Assembly: GCA_009702955.1 (NCBI GenBank)
Contig: WLHA01000086.1
Location: 1 to 6,086, forward strand
Origin: Actinomycetota bacterium
GTDB lineage: Bacteria; Actinomycetota; Acidimicrobiia; IMCC26256
Length of the DNA stretch: 6,086 nucleotides
Direction of reading: 5' to 3'
Made by a program: the position numbers and the translations under genes. Below, piece after piece: positions 5,857 through 6,086 of the stretch. Each line of letters starts with the position of its first letter. The stretch's first letter is position 1. The notes below the pieces were generated by a model, which saw only the letters and a list, made by a program, of their open reading frames with translations, made no database searches and was not told the DNA's origin.

Positions 5857-6086
5857 GCGGAAGGGTCCTCTGGCAACTCAATGCGAGCCAGCCAGAGTCC
5901 TGGGGCCTCGAGCTCGCTCGGCGTTGGGAGCATGCTCTCTGATTCCCACAGCTGGTGGAGCCCCGAATAGCCAACCCTCTCAACAATGCCTGAGCAGAAA
6001 CTCTGCCCAAGTAGTACTGCATCGCGATCGAGGCGTATTCCGAGAAGATTCTCAACGAAGCGCCCGGAGTCGCCTTGGTCTACTCG
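5853..6086 (-). CDS. C-terminal part of probable zinc-dependent metalloprotease (DUF2342)
   Basis: The frame is open from the window edge to TAA at 5855-5853 and gives 77 residues, so only the 3' end of the gene is present. The segment RDAVLLGQSFCSGIVERVG...LHQLWESESMLPTPSELEAPGLWLARI follows the pattern I know from the end of the actinobacterial DUF2342 family (annotated as zinc-dependent metalloprotease or coenzyme F420 biosynthesis-associated protein): xLGxxFCxxVxxxxG, then LxxxW, then LPTxxEL, xPxxWLxRx. The HExxH metal site lies upstream, outside the window, so activity cannot be judged. It converges on the DsbA-like gene with a 62 bp gap. The assignment rests on remembered family pattern alone. 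Confidence 0.62.
   Translation of the reverse strand, partial: RVDQGDSGRFVENLLGIRLDRDAVLLGQSFCSGIVERVGYSGLHQLWESESMLPTPSELEAPGLWLARIELPEDPSA

Noticed and set aside
5825..6055. Minus-strand 76-residue ORF at the right edge
   Set aside because: It is a shadow in a different frame; the frame ending at 5853 gives a recognisable C-terminal pattern and runs open to the window edge.

Overview
The window looks like chromosomal DNA of a moderate-GC actinobacterium (by eye in the mid-50s % G+C outside one GC-rich intergenic patch). Three things suggest this. A Nudix protein and an RHG-type histidine phosphatase sit next to ppk; they match the two halves of the mycobacterial two-domain protein MutT1, whose gene is also next to ppk in Mycobacterium tuberculosis. 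The SurE has an actinobacterial-style NTGHLTLHSGTVGAA active-site segment. The partial gene at the right edge resembles the C-terminus of the actinobacterial zinc-dependent metalloprotease family DUF2342. Short intergenic spaces and stop/start overlaps suggest a compact genome. A lineage such as Acidimicrobiia is possible but is inference only. No mobile element, CRISPR array, tRNA or rRNA was seen.

Left block, minus strand, reading from 3569 down to 1: ppk1 (polyphosphate kinase, 688 aa), a stand-alone Nudix hydrolase (134 aa), a SixA-like histidine phosphatase (156 aa) and surE (partial, cut by the window edge). Every junction overlaps: ppk/Nudix and Nudix/phosphatase by ATGA, phosphatase/surE by TGATG. 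This is one translationally coupled operon. Its enzymes could form a stepwise dephosphorylation route: Nudix (NTP, oxidised NTP or ApnA), then histidine phosphatase (NDP to NMP), then SurE (NMP to nucleoside). The operon also makes polyphosphate, and some SurE proteins can degrade polyphosphate.

Centre, 3570-3878: a 309 bp divergent intergenic region. It has a core of about 78% G+C (3631-3720) with two strong stem-loops, and a PHO-box-like pair of 11-bp-spaced repeats (GTTCACC / ATCCACC on the minus strand). It separates the ppk operon from a plus-strand pair.

Right block, plus strand: a 12-TM MFS permease with a very acidic C-terminal tail (3879-5228). Four bases later comes a short DsbA/FrnE-like thioredoxin-fold protein (5233-5790) with a CPFA motif in place of CxxC. 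After a 62 bp convergent gap with short repeats, the window ends in the 3' end of a minus-strand gene, probably the DUF2342 zinc metalloprotease.

Most of the content is recognisable housekeeping. The points most worth a second look are the coupled ppk-Nudix-phosphatase-surE cassette, the structured intergenic region with its possible PhoP site, and the CxxA, C-terminally short DsbA-like protein.
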